Shown: piece by piece, positions 1-12,798 of the stretch
Position numbering within the stretch: position 1 is the stretch's first letter
Layout of the letters: each line of letters opens with the position of its first letter
Assembly: GCA_026929865.2 (NCBI GenBank)
Contig: CM049416.1
Coordinates: forward strand, 11,092,501 to 11,156,500
DNA: 64,000 nucleotides
Reading direction: 5' to 3'
Source of the DNA: Hyperoplus lanceolatus
Taxonomy: Eukaryota; Chordata; Actinopteri; Uranoscopiformes; Ammodytidae
Position numbers and translations under genes: made by a program
Notes under the pieces: generated by a model
Seen by the model: only the letters and a program-made list of their open reading frames with translations
What the model was told of the DNA's origin: nothing
The model's database searches: none

Positions 1-3000
1 TAGAATCTGATATTGGCCGCAAAAGTATTTGACCCGCCAAAGAAAAATATTGGATCTGAGCTTAAAAATTGAGCACTAAAGGTTTGCAGTCTTAACGTGG
101 CCTTTGCCAAAAATTGTAACAGACTTGGACATCTGTGCTCATTTTCAGGCTCTATAACCCCCCATAGCATACACTATTACTTAGATTTTCCTCACATAGC
201 ATAGGTGAGTAAAATGACGTTTAGCTTTAGCCTCAGTCTTTTAGCATTATATGTAATATGTAGCATAACCATGTGCATATGGAACACAATCTGGAAATAC
301 TCTTTTCAACCACTTAGATCATTCTTACAGTAGCGCTAGCAAAAACGACATTTGCCATTGTTTAAACATTGCTGTGAAAATTGAATGCTAAATCTGATAC
401 TATTTCTACTGAGTGGGAATAGAAGGCATAGCAACAGCAACTAAGTCAATCAATCTAAAAGTACTTTCTCGTATTCATTCATACAGTTTGGGTTGGTTGA
501 TTATAAATGTTGTTTTTTAGTATTTTACAAGCTCTACACAAAAAGTATTGTTACATAATCCCAAATGACTATGGAAAACCCTGCAAGGGGAAAAACCGTG
601 AGTATAGGATTTAAGGTGCTCCTGTTCTGTTGTACTTTAGATGAAGCCGACGCCCGCCAGCCTCGAAATCTCCACTCCATTCACGTTCCCTAAGCTCCTT
701 TTGTAAAAGGTTCATCTCCAAAAGTCATGTAAGGTTATCTCCACCAAAGGTACAATCCCAGCTATAATGAGGCTCCAGCACTGAGCTGAATAATAAGGGG
801 TTGGAAATGCTAAGCCGCTGTGCCCCTCAGTTGGCAGTGAATCAGCCCTCACTCCTACATTTGTTAAAGTGATGTCTTTTGAAGCTTGTTTGACATTCCC
901 CCATATCATGAGGCAAGGCATTGGAAGACAGATGACACAGCAGAAAGATAGGAGATGTGACCAGTCGAATATATATTACTATATGATTCTTTATCACAAC
1001 ATAATATATAAAATCTACTGTAAGCCTTTAAGTAAGGAAGGGTCCTTTTCTGGTTTCTGCCTCTGCTAGCCTTTGTGTTACCTGCATGATTTCCCTGTTT
1101 CACCTTTTCCCCACTGTCATGTTGATTTAGAGCGCACTCATGCTCCAGCTATATCGGACCACGGCAGAATGAATAGGCTTCCACTCGAGCTGTGATGTGT
1201 TCTCTCCCTCTCTCTCTCTGCACTCTCCCTGCACTCTCTCTCCCTCTCTCTGGCTAGGTTCTGTCCTTGGCTCAACCTGCCCCCAAAACGAGTATACATT
1301 TGCATGCATTAGGGCTCTCCCGTGGCTTGCCTTCTACCCGCTGTGCCGTCGACTCTGATTAATGATCCGAGTGTGCCACTTCTCACAGCAGCCGAGCAGG
1401 ACCGCCCGCCTGCTCTGGCATCAAACATCCCAAATGATGTAGGCCACAAAAAAAGTAGAATTTCATTTTGCCTAGAGGAGACAAACAAAAAAAAATATTT
1501 TTTGCAAACACGCGAGATAAGAATAGAACTTCTGGAAGGTATGTGCACATGTTGTCACGCATGTACATACATACATAGGTAGTAAGATACAACTCATGAA
1601 TAAACACTTGATGTGTGAATGAACACACACACACACCCAAGGCTCAAGGGTCACGGGGTCAAGGTTTGTCTTTAGTCATTACACATTTCAGGGTTGCATT
1701 TGGAAATGCTGCCCTCCCTCCTCGTAATATGCAGTTTGATAGGCAGTGCAAAAGGTAATGGTGCGGTAATGTGTGAAAGAAGAACCATGCAACACAATAG
1801 AATAGCTCTATAAATTTCACAAATGCGACGCAATGTTTAGAACAGCGTGAAATCTGGAGCGTACTCACCTGCGAAGAGGGCTGCTTTATGGCCCTTACCT
1901 AGCATTGTATACTGTATATGTAGATGATTCATTTTTTTTTTAAAGATTCCTTGGCTCAGTAGCTGTGATCCTGTGCTCCATAACAGCTCACTTCCCATCT
2001 AAAGAAATGCAGTGAAGTAGAGAACATGGAGAGCTTCAAGATGACATGTAAAAACCAAAGATGTTGCACAGGATAGAAAGCTTTTATGAATCAGGAGCAG
2101 AAAATATTAATTCTCTATGTGCAATAATTGCATATGAACTGGTCCCCCATGATGCCGCTTGAGAAGTAAAATAGCATCATACCATTGACATTAAAGGCAC
2201 TGCGGGGGTAACACTGGACATATTGTAACACTGGACAGTAGCCTATAGCCCGTTGCCTACGTGTCCTTTTGTAAAAACACATTGAGCATTAAATCTTTTT
2301 GATTCAGGATGCTTGGCATACAGAGTGGATGCAGCTGGAGAAAGGGGGGTGGCGAGTCGCGACTGCCAACAGTGCATTGGACCAGTGGGCCATGACACAG
2401 CGTAACGGAGTAGAATGACTTTAAAGAACCTTTTTAGCCGTATTTTACCCGACTATGTAAATTGACATTTTGTTAAACAGTACGCACGGTAGATCCATTT
2501 TTTTTTATTTACGAATCGTGCATGAAGGTCATCATGTGACATTAAGGATACACAGGCCTTAGGAGATCCACGTTGCATTTTGGACACCATGTTGTTCAAT
2601 ATTACAAAAACAGTTCATAAATATGTATTATACAATAGGCCTATGAATGAAATCTTTATTTTGAACAATACAAAAAAAAACTATAGGCAAACATATTTCC
2701 TACAAATATGTTATAGAAATCTATTATCAATATAGCCTCCACACACTAGCTTGAGGATCTTGAAGCTACGGAGGCATTGTACTCCAAACTTGTGAGCAAA
2801 GCAAATGTGAAAATCACTTCTCCACAGACGTGACGTGAATCATGACTGAGGTTGTAATCCGCCTTATTGAGCACGTCTGCGTGTCCTCGTGCACGTGTGT
2901 TCGCCCTTAACGTCTGCGTGTGTTAATGCTGACAAATTGACCAACAATGGCAGTTGTTTTTTGAAGAGCCGTGCGCGATGCCGTGTTTATTAGCCATTTG

Positions 3001-3040
3001 ACATTTATTCCAAGGCGGAGGAGAGGAGGATGGAAGAGAA
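1..3040. other. Intergenic DNA without a gene
   Basis: No frame with recognisable protein content is seen; all openings are short. It contains a CT-rich patch at 1198-1255 and one TAGGCCTA palindrome at 2636. Nothing else can be supported. Confidence 0.6.
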
Positions 3041-3091
<51 letters not shown>

Positions 3092-3425
3092 ATGGAAAAT
3101 GGGGAAGGACTGAGGGGTGAGACAGGTTGGGGGATTGCTGTGGAAACCCTCCATGCGTTGGCCCATGCGTGAGCTGCCATTGGCGGAGAGCGTTTTGCCA
3201 GTGTTCCTGCTTAGGATTGCATCGTCTGGCGGACGGAAGACACCTCATTTTCTCTCCTTCTCTCTCTCTCTCTCTCTCTCTCCTTGGCTCTCTGAGTCAA
3301 GCTGTCTCCCATGGGCGATGCAGAGGCTTGCTTGTTCAAATGAAATCCCCCCCTCCTCTTCCCATCCCCCCTGTTTTCAAAATGAGGGCAAAGAAGCAGA
3401 GAGAGAGGGAGGGAGGGAGGGAGGG
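3041..3425. repeat. (CA)n-(AG)n and (TC)n microsatellites
   Basis: (CA)5 at 3041-3050 runs straight into about (AG)17 to 3086. A (TC)n tract follows at 3249-3282 and a GGGA repeat at 3408-3426. Frames through them encode only low-complexity peptides. Confidence 0.9.
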
Positions 3426-3705
3426 AGTGAGACAGATTTTGAGAACAGAAATCATATGAATAGGCCTACATGTAGTTTCTGACTCTCTCTCTCCCCCCTT
3501 AGCTGGTGTACGGCTGCCTTTGTCGGCTCGTCACAAAAGGAAAATGAGCGCTCTGTCTATGTCACCACCACAGTGGTCACGTCTGTAATTCCCCTGTGTT
3601 TACATACAGTGCATTTAGCCTGCCGGGCTCGTTCCAACACATCTCAAGTGTCAGAGATAGCGCCTGGTAAACTTTTACTGAGCTGAACCCTTGTGAATTC
3701 TCAAA

Positions 3706-3725
3706 TGTGTGTGTGTGTGTGTGCG

Positions 3726-3780
<55 letters not shown>
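3706..3780. repeat. (GT)n microsatellite
   Basis: About 37 GT units with two GC interruptions near 3723 and 3731. Confidence 0.95.
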
Positions 3781-3781
<1 letters not shown>

Positions 3782-4781
3782 GCGACCTGCCTGATCAACC
3801 GTTATGAAATATTTATGTGCATAATTATTGTTTCACCTTCTCCACCTTTGTCGGTAAAGCAATTATGTGCGTACATGCAATGTTTCAGTCACCGTAATAC
3901 AAGGCCACATCTAATAATGGAGTAAAAGGAAAAAAATATATATATGCTGTAGGCCTATATACGGACTGAAAATGGTCACTTAGCTAGCACCCTTAAGGTG
4001 ATGACTGTAGACTGTTACACAACGTTGTCATGGAAATGGGAAGAGGTACAGTGCACAAAACAGAACTGTTACCATGGCAAAGGCTCTCATTTGGACGAGG
4101 GTTTTTCATTAGTGGGTTGTGTTAATCACGAAGCGCTCTGAAGTGTGTGCCTCCATAGCGCTGTTAACACATCGAGAGACACACACACTCCTTCCCTGCG
4201 ATCAAGCATCTGCTGCTACATAATAATCGTAATGATCCTGCTACGAGGATCCGTTTTCCATCCATGATATGATAAACCTGCTTATCTTTGGCTTTCCATC
4301 TTATTTTGAATGAAAGACATATTATATGATCAAAGGGATTGTTGGAATGACACATACACACACATCATACAAGATCTTACACTTTTATCATTATCTGCTC
4401 ATCAAAAAAAGGATGAAAAAAGAGGGTGAATGAAAGGGAAGCCAAGGTCTTTGTTGATTTCTAATTCAAGACTTTGAAACTTGACCCACCCATCCTTAAA
4501 GGTGTCCTGCAGGAGAAGTCAAAAGTCACATTCCCTCATCACCATTCTGTATGTATGCAGCTATGCCAAAAGTCTAATGTAATGTCTGCAGCATCAGGCA
4601 CGGCAACCTGTTTTTTTTTTTCTTATAGGCTATCTTTCCTTTCACAGCACAGATGTAACACTGGATGGTGATTGGGGGAGGAAAAAAAGGACAATATCTC
4701 TTTTGATCGCTCGCAAATTGGGTTCATGTCCATGTGGGATGTGATGTTAAATGTGTGGACTGTTGTTGTTGTTTATCAAAC

Positions 4782-4783
<2 letters not shown>

Positions 4784-4871
<88 letters not shown>

Positions 4872-4890
4872 TCTGTGTGTGCGTGTGTGT
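4784..4890. repeat. (GT)n microsatellite
   Basis: A pure GT run to about 4866, followed by a short GC-interrupted tail. Confidence 0.95.
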
Positions 4891-5345
4891 TTCACAGGCA
4901 CCGAGACAGACAGGAGGAGAAACAGAAAGCCAGCTGGAATAAATATATAAAGTGGTGGACGGGAAGAGAAAGAAAGGAAAGCAGGGGAAGTGAGTTTGTG
5001 TGTGTGGAAGCCAAGCATCTCTCTTCAATCGATTTCAATGCAAAGACAGTCGCCATGACAACACAGGCAGCAGTAAGCGGCTTTCACTATCCGCCCCCCT
5101 CCTGCTCTGCTCACCGACAACGTATACGCCGAGACATTATGACTCCATGGCTTTGCATTCAATTCCCCCTTTCAAGTTTGTCTACATCCTCATCGTAGCT
5201 TTTGAATACACCGCACTGCCCCTTTAGCCTATATTCAATCCATAAAGGGTATCTGCCATCAATGGGGTAGGACTCTTACCTAGGTGAGGAGGAGGAAGGG
5301 TTTATGAAAGGTCATGAGGAAGTGTATAGTATGATTGGGGCCCAG

Positions 5346-5379
5346 TTGTGTGTGTGTGTGTGTGCGTGCGTGCGTGTGT
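5346..5379. repeat. Short (GT)n/(GC)n tract
   Basis: GT units with GTGC interruptions (GCGTGCGTGCGT). Confidence 0.85.
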
Positions 5380-5554
5380 TGAAGGAAGGGATGTGTCAGG
5401 AAGAGGGAGGGAGAGAGAGAGAATGGAGAGGCAGTTATTCACGTAAGCCGACAGCAGCAGGCTGAGGTGCTGTTTCCTCTCGCCTGTCAGTCAAACTAAA
5501 ATCAATTGGTGTAAAAAGCAACGAGGGAAACTGGACTCAGGATCTCTGGACTGC

Positions 5555-5593
5555 TTCTCTCTCTCTCTCTCTCGCTCTCTCTCTCGCTCTCTC

Positions 5594-5640
<47 letters not shown>

Positions 5641-5674
5641 TTCTCTTGCTCTCTCTCTCGCTCTCTCTCTCTCT
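5555..5674. repeat. (TC)n microsatellite with CG interruptions
   Basis: A pyrimidine tract of about 120 bp with periodic TCGC interruptions; a (CA)n tract follows at 5775-5799. Confidence 0.93.
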
Positions 5675-5830
5675 TTTACAAACACATAGCCTGTCATACA
5701 CATTTGTTCCAGCTCCCCCTTTCTCGCTCTCTTTTACTTTACAGTCACACAGGCCGACCCTCATTTACAGTAGACCACACACACACACACACACACACCC
5801 TCTTACATTTCACTGGTTCATCAAGTGAAC

Positions 5831-7132
5831 CATAACCGGCCTGTCTCCCCTTACTTTATCCTTGTTAGCAGAGAGAGAGAGGAAAAGGAGAGAGTTAAAA
5901 AGAGAGAGAAGGGAGGAAGAGAACTATAGGCCTACAGTAAATCTTTTGAGAGAGGATGACACGGAAAGAGAGTCTCTACGCCTGGGTGCACGGAAGTTCA
6001 CGCACCTTAAACGGGATAATAGCTGCTCTCCCCGAGAAATCATTTCAGCTCAGGGAAGACAGACTTGGTATGCATGATGTATCTCACAAAAAATCATAAT
6101 TGCTTTCCTTTAAAAGCTGCACTAACTACATTTTGAATGTATTCTAAGCACCATCTGTCATTCTCTCTCTCTGTCTGACTATACGACCCTGCTCACAAAA
6201 CACAAGGTTTGTGTACAAGTCGGGACTCGCTCTTGGAAAATGTGTTACCATGGTGACTACAGGGTCACCATAACAAAAATTACCGTCAACCTACCGAACA
6301 CAAATATTGTCAGAAGCCTTGCCGCGATATTAGCTTTTGTTCAAGGCAGCTGCAGAAATGCCTGGTTATAATTGTAAATACTTCATGGAAATTACAAAAA
6401 TGCCATTTTCTATTCCATTTTTCCTATCTATCTTTTAAACGCAGGAAATACGTTGCTTATCGTGTGCAATACTTTCATATAGGGTGGAATAAACACTTGC
6501 CTCTTTGTCCTTACAACATGCACACAAGACCAACCTGCCTTGAAGCTAAAATCAAATCAATCTGAAATATATTACAGGATGCCAGGGGGGAGGCTAATGT
6601 TTGGTTTTGGGGAAAATGGCATGAATACTAATTCATAGCATTCAGCTGGATTGCTCGGTAAAAGCTGGTGTTGAACCCCTATCATTACCTAGACACAAAG
6701 GAAACTTTCATTTTGATTGGCATCATTCCTAGGCGAGATAAATACACTTCTTTTTGTGAGATGATTTTGTTCACAGATGAAAAAAGAATTGAACGGGCTG
6801 ATGAGGGTTACAAGAGATTGGCTTATTGCAGCGAATTGGAGCATTTCAAAAAGAAATATATCGGGAGTGCCTGTTTGCAATTGCACATAAAGTCATTTTC
6901 ACAAAAGTGAAGCATAGAAATCCACAACAGCCAATGAACTGCAATGAACTCAGGTAAAGGTAAAGGCAGAGAAATAGCTTTTTCATAGAGTATCATTTTG
7001 AGGAAAACAGTTACTTTATTGAAACCTATTGGTCTGTAATAGGACAACATATTATTTGTATGTGCTTTGAAAGCATGGTGCAATCTTTTTGACACACAAG
7101 AACACACGCTTACACTTACTGATGAGGTTCCA
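5831..7132. other. Unique intergenic DNA, nothing recognised
   Basis: A GA-rich start (5870-5922), then ordinary AT-rich sequence. No gene, terminal repeats or RNA gene seen. One TAGGCCTA at 5927. Confidence 0.6.
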
Positions 7133-7136
7133 TATA

Positions 7137-8082
7137 GGGGAGAACGGGGTAAGTAGGCACACTTTTTACTCTAGTGAGAATTGCTCATCACATAAACATC
7201 TTTCAATAGTCATTCCTACATTAAATTGAAGCTTAAGGTGTTGGCTAGAAATGTCTACCGCTCACTTTTTCTATCTTATTGTAATAAAGAAGAAATTAAT
7301 CGTCAAAGACACCCTTACACATTGTGACAACCGACCCCATCAAGGGGTCGGTTGTCACACACTATGGGGTTGTTTGTCACAATGTTATCTTAATGGGAAT
7401 AATCTTAAAAAGAAGACGAGAAAGCAGAACAAAATTTGAACGTGTAATTGCATTGTCAAGTTGACAAATAGGCCTACATAACTTACTGTAGCCTTGGCAG
7501 CTGGTCTAGTTTGGGATGCACTGGGTTGTTTTGATTTTGTTGCCCTTTTTTCTTTTGCATGCTAGCTGCCTTTTCCTGCTCTATTCTCTCCTTCTCTGGG
7601 GTGTCAGGGAGGACACAGCTTGACAATTTCTTTCATTATTGTGTTCCTTTTCTGGCTGCAGCCTTTGGATAACATGTGACAACCAACCCCCCAAAAAATG
7701 TGACGACCAACCCCAACTTGAATTTCTTTCTAGCATCAAGGCCAACAACCATCTGACAACTAATTAGCTTGCTAACCACAATCTAAACTATAGTTTACCC
7801 TTCACACTTTTTATGGGTAACAAGTGTTTTGTTATAAACCCATTGGGTAAAAGCCTAGAAGAAAAAATACTGAGGAGCTAAATATTTTCATTTTGACATG
7901 AAAAACACAAACAGTCCTCTCACCTCAAATTCAGCAGTCTAACTCCAAGGAAGACTATGCAGGGGACCTCTGATCCCAGTTGTGGATATTTACATACCAA
8001 AATTTCACAGACAGCGCCTTCTGGTTCCGAGATATAACGATTGTGACAACCAACCCGTGTGACAATTTACCCCGTTCTCCCC
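7137..8082. mobile_element. Non-autonomous TIR DNA transposon, 946 bp, TA-flanked
   Basis: The left end, TATAGGGGAGAACGGGGTAA (7133-7152), and the right end, TTACCCCGTTCTCCCCTATA (8067-8086), are perfect 20-bp inverted repeats. A TA dinucleotide just outside GGGGAGAA on both sides suits a Tc1/mariner-like TA target, although a TATA target also fits. The unit GTGACAACCNACCCC recurs inside (7324, 7676, 7699 as a variant, 8043) and once as a perfect 16-bp hairpin. There is no transposase. The GGGGAGAnCGGGGTAAGT end resembles teleost IS630/mariner-related families, a family guess made from memory. Confidence 0.75.
7323..7359. repeat. Perfect 16-bp hairpin inside the TIR element
   Basis: The arms TGTGACAACCGACCCC (7323-7338) and its exact complement (7344-7359) flank a 5-nt loop, ATCAA. 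The arm sequence is the same motif repeated singly elsewhere in the element, so this is an inverted pair of a putative transposase-binding site. It is not a terminator; the locus is eukaryotic and non-coding. Confidence 0.85.
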
Positions 8083-8182
8083 TATACCATATACTGTAGA
8101 AGGGCCACTTACCATCGCCTTGTTAGCTCTGGAAGCCAATATATAGTTTGCAGCTCTCATGCTACAGTCTCAACTGTGTGGC

Positions 8183-8199
8183 TGTGTGTGTGTGTGTGT

Positions 8200-8264
<65 letters not shown>

Positions 8265-8318
8265 GCGTGTGCGTGTGCGCGTGCGCGTGTGTGTGTGTGT
8301 GTGTGTGCGTGTGCGTGC
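8183..8318. repeat. (GT)n/(GTGC)n compound microsatellite
   Basis: A GT run followed by GTGCGT and GCGC variants, ending near 8318, located between the two TIR transposons. Confidence 0.95.
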
Positions 8319-8574
8319 ATAGCCGAGCAGCAGTACATGAGTGTGTGCTTGTGTGAGTTATCTCCCATTGGGAGTCCTGTAGAGAGAGCATTAATCAGAC
8401 CCAGGGGACCCAGGGCTCAGACAGGGCCTGCTACAAGGAGTGTGTGTTTGTGTGTGTGTAAGGGAAGTGTTAGAATGAAGGCTTTTGACGGACATCTGAC
8501 AACACAGCAAAAAAAAAGCAAGCTCAGGTGGAAGTGTTTCAATCAAAACAGTTATATTAAGACAATGGTATCAC

Positions 8575-10071
8575 TAGGGATGGGAATTGATAAGAATTTA
8601 GCGATTCCGATTCCGGTTCCGATTCTGCTTATCGATCCGATTCCTTATCGATTCTCTTATCGATTCTCATTGGGTGAGAGAATATGTACAAATTAGTTTG
8701 TTTGTATTAACTCTCTTTAATATCTGATCAGAAGTGTCTAGTGTATGCATTGAAAGATTATCAAGCTACTTTAGGATTAGGAAATTGTCAATTTTCACAT
8801 TAATTGGTCCAGAGAATTTTTTTTTTCTTTTGGTTTTTAAGCCCAAATGCCCTTATGTGCCCTACAAACTAAAAACACATACTTAAAACAGTCAAGGAAG
8901 AGCTTGTGCCTTTTGGAATATTAACAGTGCTCATTGGCACTTAAAACAAAATTCAACTGACAGAAAAAACACAAATAAGTCTTTTGAAAAGATAATATCA
9001 ACTCTTTTTATGCAGAACAATTATCATGTCTTCCCTCTCAGGAAGGATACGAGATCTTTAATGTATGTTAAGTGTTATTATATGATTGCGCCCTTACTCT
9101 GAAAGGCCAACGTGATGATGTCACTATGTTAACGCCTCAGGTCAAACGGTCACGACTGCACAGTAGACAGTCATGTAGGCTATTCAAGAAGAGAATAAAT
9201 ATGCCATAAAGGCTTTAAGAGAATGTATCACTTTGCTTATTCTTCACCACGCCAACGACAAGGAGTCACCGCTCCATCTCAGCTTTACAATGTACGCTGT
9301 TATGTTCACCGCGCTGTTTATTAGGCTAATATAATGTCCCTTCATCAGACACGTAGCGGATGGTTTTATACACATCGATCGCTCAAGTAATCCAAGGCAG
9401 AGCTTTTTGTATCGGGCAGAGAGCGTTATTTTAAGTGTGTCTTACTGTCTTTATAAAGCGTATTGTTAAAGTTTCCTTACCACCGGACCGCCGAGTCCCG
9501 CTGTGTGTTGTTTTGCGTTCGTCCCCACTGCCGTGCTTCAAGGCAGCATTTAACAGCTGATGAACGAGAGTAAACAGCGGGCCTTTGGAAGCGAATAAGA
9601 AATCCTTTTTTCCTGTTAGTATGCTGCTCTCGCCTTTTTATGTATCTCCCTCTTTCACTTGCCCACACCTAGGCTTACACACACATTAATTCATATAGCC
9701 TACATTGTATGTTCAAATTCAAGTGATGGGCAATTCTGGTGCCGAGTAAGGCAGCGGACGTTTAAACGTTCAACCGTCAGGATCGCAGTCTGCGCGCTTG
9801 CTTGTGCACGAGTCATATGATGAAATGGAAACTTTACCATATTGTTGCCTTTTTATGTGTAATACAACCACACTTTAGAGCGCTTCTGCCTCGACGTCAT
9901 GTTTGCTGCGTTCTGAACCAAAACAAAGCAGCACGTGTCTGAAGTCATGACGCATTTACTACGAGCGGAACCGATAAGCGGCATCGTTAAGCAGGCATGT
10001 TAACGATTCCAAAGAATTGGTTGACTCGGAACCGGGTCTGAACAAGAACCGGTTCTCGATTCCCATCCCTA
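8575..10071. mobile_element. Non-autonomous hAT transposon, 1,497 bp, with perfect 8-bp TSD
   Basis: The ends are TAGGGATGGGAAT at 8575 and ATTCCCATCCCTA at 10071. They are flanked by identical GGTATCAC octamers (8567-8574 and 10072-10079), the 8-bp target duplication typical of the hAT superfamily. The left subterminal region is packed with ATCGATTC/GATTCCGATTCC repeats and the right one with GAACCGG motifs. No transposase frame of useful length exists inside, so the copy would depend on an enzyme supplied elsewhere. The intact duplication suggests a fairly recent insertion. Confidence 0.9.
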
Positions 10072-10165
10072 GGTATCACACAATATTAGAAGGAAAATAA
10101 TTATTCTAGTGTGTGTGACTATTACTTTCCCCTGAGTTCCATTAATAAGAGTGTCCAGTGAGGCT

Positions 10166-10490
10166 ATAGCAGCTCTTTGAGGTGGTGCTTTGAACCAGCA
10201 TGTTCAAGTTGACAATGCTATCATGCTAATGTTAACAACCCAACATTAGCCATGTCAGTAGAACATTTTCTGTGATCCTTCCAAAAAAACAGTTGTCAAG
10301 ATCCACTGAAACTAAGCCAACCGTGTCAAGCTATTGTGGAACTACATAAGGTAAGCTGATCACCAAAGTCAGTGAGATGCATCCTGCGAGGACCATGATT
10401 GTCTCTACAAAATGTAATGGCAATCCATCCAGTAGTTGTTGACCTATTTCAGACTGCACCATCATCCCAATGCTGGAAAAGTGCTAAACT
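10166..10490 (+). repeat. Degenerate copy of a widespread teleost interspersed repeat
   Basis: Blocks such as AGCAGCTCTTTGAGGTGGTG, CATGCTAATGTTAAC, TGATCACCAAAGTCA and ATGGCAATCCATCCAGTAG occur in the order I know from a very common teleost repeat. In that repeat ATGGCAATCCATCCAATAG is followed by TTGTTGA and ATTTCAGTCTGGACC. Recognition is from memory and no terminal repeats were identified. It directly follows the hAT element. Confidence 0.55.
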
Positions 10491-10613
10491 CATAGAGGTA
10501 AAGAAGGTTGTCATCACTTCATTCCCTTCCACCCAGAACTTTTAAGGGGTTTGTCCACCCTTAGCCAGCATTTCCGTTCTTATTATGTGAGCAGAGGTGA
10601 TTGCTTATGTGCG

Positions 10614-10614
<1 letters not shown>

Positions 10615-10707
<93 letters not shown>

Positions 10708-10737
10708 TTGTGTGTGTGTGTGTATGTGTGTGTGTAT
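10615..10737. repeat. (GT)n microsatellite
   Basis: About 90 bp of pure GT followed by GT with GGT and TATG interruptions. Confidence 0.95.
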
Positions 10738-11369
10738 GGATAAAGAATGTACTGCAAGATGGATGCATGCGGCGCTAACACAAGGTCATTAGACAGCGGC
10801 TCTCATTGAGGACTCTCACACTGGGGCAACATTGGCCAGCTGATTTACATCACATGCGCCAAACATATTGTCAAAACAAATACACAAACGCACATACAGA
10901 CCCACACAGACACAAACTTACGCCGGCGATTCACAGCAGCAGAGCTGTACAAATCGATCAGATTCAGGGTCACCTCATAATATGCAGCCACAATGTACAC
11001 ACGCCTCATCGCGCTGTCTGTCTTATCCTCCTTTCCCTACATCCTTTTAGAAGTCCCTCTTTCCTGCAATCCATCTGTTCAATGCCCCACATCTCCAACC
11101 CTGATTTTTGCCAATGCCATTTTTATCTTTGGGTCAGCTTTATCATTCTCAGTTATTTCCCATCTTTCCCAATTCACTGCCTATTCTTTGTCACGTTCCA
11201 ACAGTTCCAACTCATCGTAAATTATGTTTTTTTGTTTGTTGTATTTCTGCATCTTTCTGTTGCAGTCCTCTGTCCCCTGCCTTCCTAATCCTCATCCTTT
11301 ACTCCTGGTACAGCCTGTTCCATGTACATATGTATCACTCTCATCCCCTTTGTGCACTGCTACATTGTG

Positions 11370-11420
<51 letters not shown>

Positions 11421-12726
11421 ACAGTGGGTATAGTTGTCTTGTGTTGCAAGTCGAAGGGGATTACTGCCGAGCTTCTCAGTGGGAGCAAAGGAAGGTTGGT
11501 TGGAGAAGTAGTGTGTATTTGAGATGGAGATGGCATGTGGAGGTGAAGCAAGGACAGCAGGAGGAAAAGAGAGGAAGTGGCTAGCAGCAAAGAGCTTCAA
11601 AGAAAGGATTGATGTCATGAAAAGCAAATGGGACAGGGCAAAATGTTAGCGTTAATTGCACAGCTTAGAGTTAAGATTTGTTGAATTTAACATTCGAATT
11701 CCGAAATCGAACAACCGCATAGCACTTGAAAGAGAGTGCAGTTTTTGAGCCAAACAAAGTGCATTTTAATTTTTTCGTTGTTACTTTCAGGCCCACAAAT
11801 GATAACCGGTGAAGATCAGATCAGAGTAAAATGAGGTTAAAAGGAAAAACAAGCAGTATTCACAAAGGGGGAAGAAGTTGTACTGAGGGAAAATACTAAA
11901 GCCGAATCAAAAGTAAGAAAGACAGAGCCTCCTCAGTGTATGACCTTTTCCATTAAAAAAAGACAGACAGATTGAGAGAGGGAGAAGGCTTCGTGATGAA
12001 ACCCTGTTTCGTGCGAGACTGCCTGCCAACAATATGTTGGTTCTCAATATGGTGCACCCTTTGTGTAATCCTGACTGCCCACACACAGCCATATAACACA
12101 TGCACTCTTCACATTCTGCAAGCATTTCACACACCCGTACCCCCACACGCCCACACACATGCAAAGGCATAGATCGTCACAGGCACGCACGGACACATGC
12201 ACACGCCTGAAGTGAGGCTTCACACATGCACACATACAAACACACACACACACACAGAGGGACGCACGGAAACACACATGCACAAAACGTTGCACAGTTT
12301 ACCTTGGCTCCAGACTCACTGAATGAATCACCCACAAAATCTGTTCCTTCTGTCCAAAACCCTTTGCCTCAAAATCCAATTCTGCCGTAAAAGATCAGGC
12401 AACAACAATCCATGCATGACATATGTCTCTATGTCTTCTTGTCACATGAAGGACAAAGGGATTACTCTTAAGTGGACGTAAAACATGTATTTTTAATAGG
12501 CTCCACAACAACAAGGTGTATCTGTAGGCTTGTTGTGTACATAAGAGGTTCAGCAACATACAAGAAACAATGTTGCTAGCTGTGTGGGCCCTTCCCCGTT
12601 CAATTCCAATTTTTACTAGTCTTATGGGAGCCTTCCGAGTGCACCAACACCGGGAGCTGTGTCTGAGTGATTTAACCCTTTTGTAAGAGCAATATCACAG
12701 AGGGAATGAGAAAAGATCCAATGAGA
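10738..12726. other. Intergenic DNA with (GT)n and CA-rich tracts
   Basis: Contains (GT)n at 11365-11418 and an imperfect CA/CACG-rich tract at 12121-12290. Openings of up to 160 codons have no domain, are pyrimidine-biased, and are not called as genes. Confidence 0.6.
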
Positions 12727-12739
12727 GACAGAGAGAGAA

Positions 12740-12794
<55 letters not shown>
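12727..12794. repeat. (GA)n microsatellite
   Basis: A GA tract of 68 bp with single A and G interruptions. Confidence 0.93.

Positions 12795-12798
<4 letters not shown>

Noticed and set aside
10806-11288. Plus-strand open frame of 160 codons
   Set aside because: Composition follows a T/C-rich strand, no domain or homologue is recognisable, and it runs next to microsatellites.
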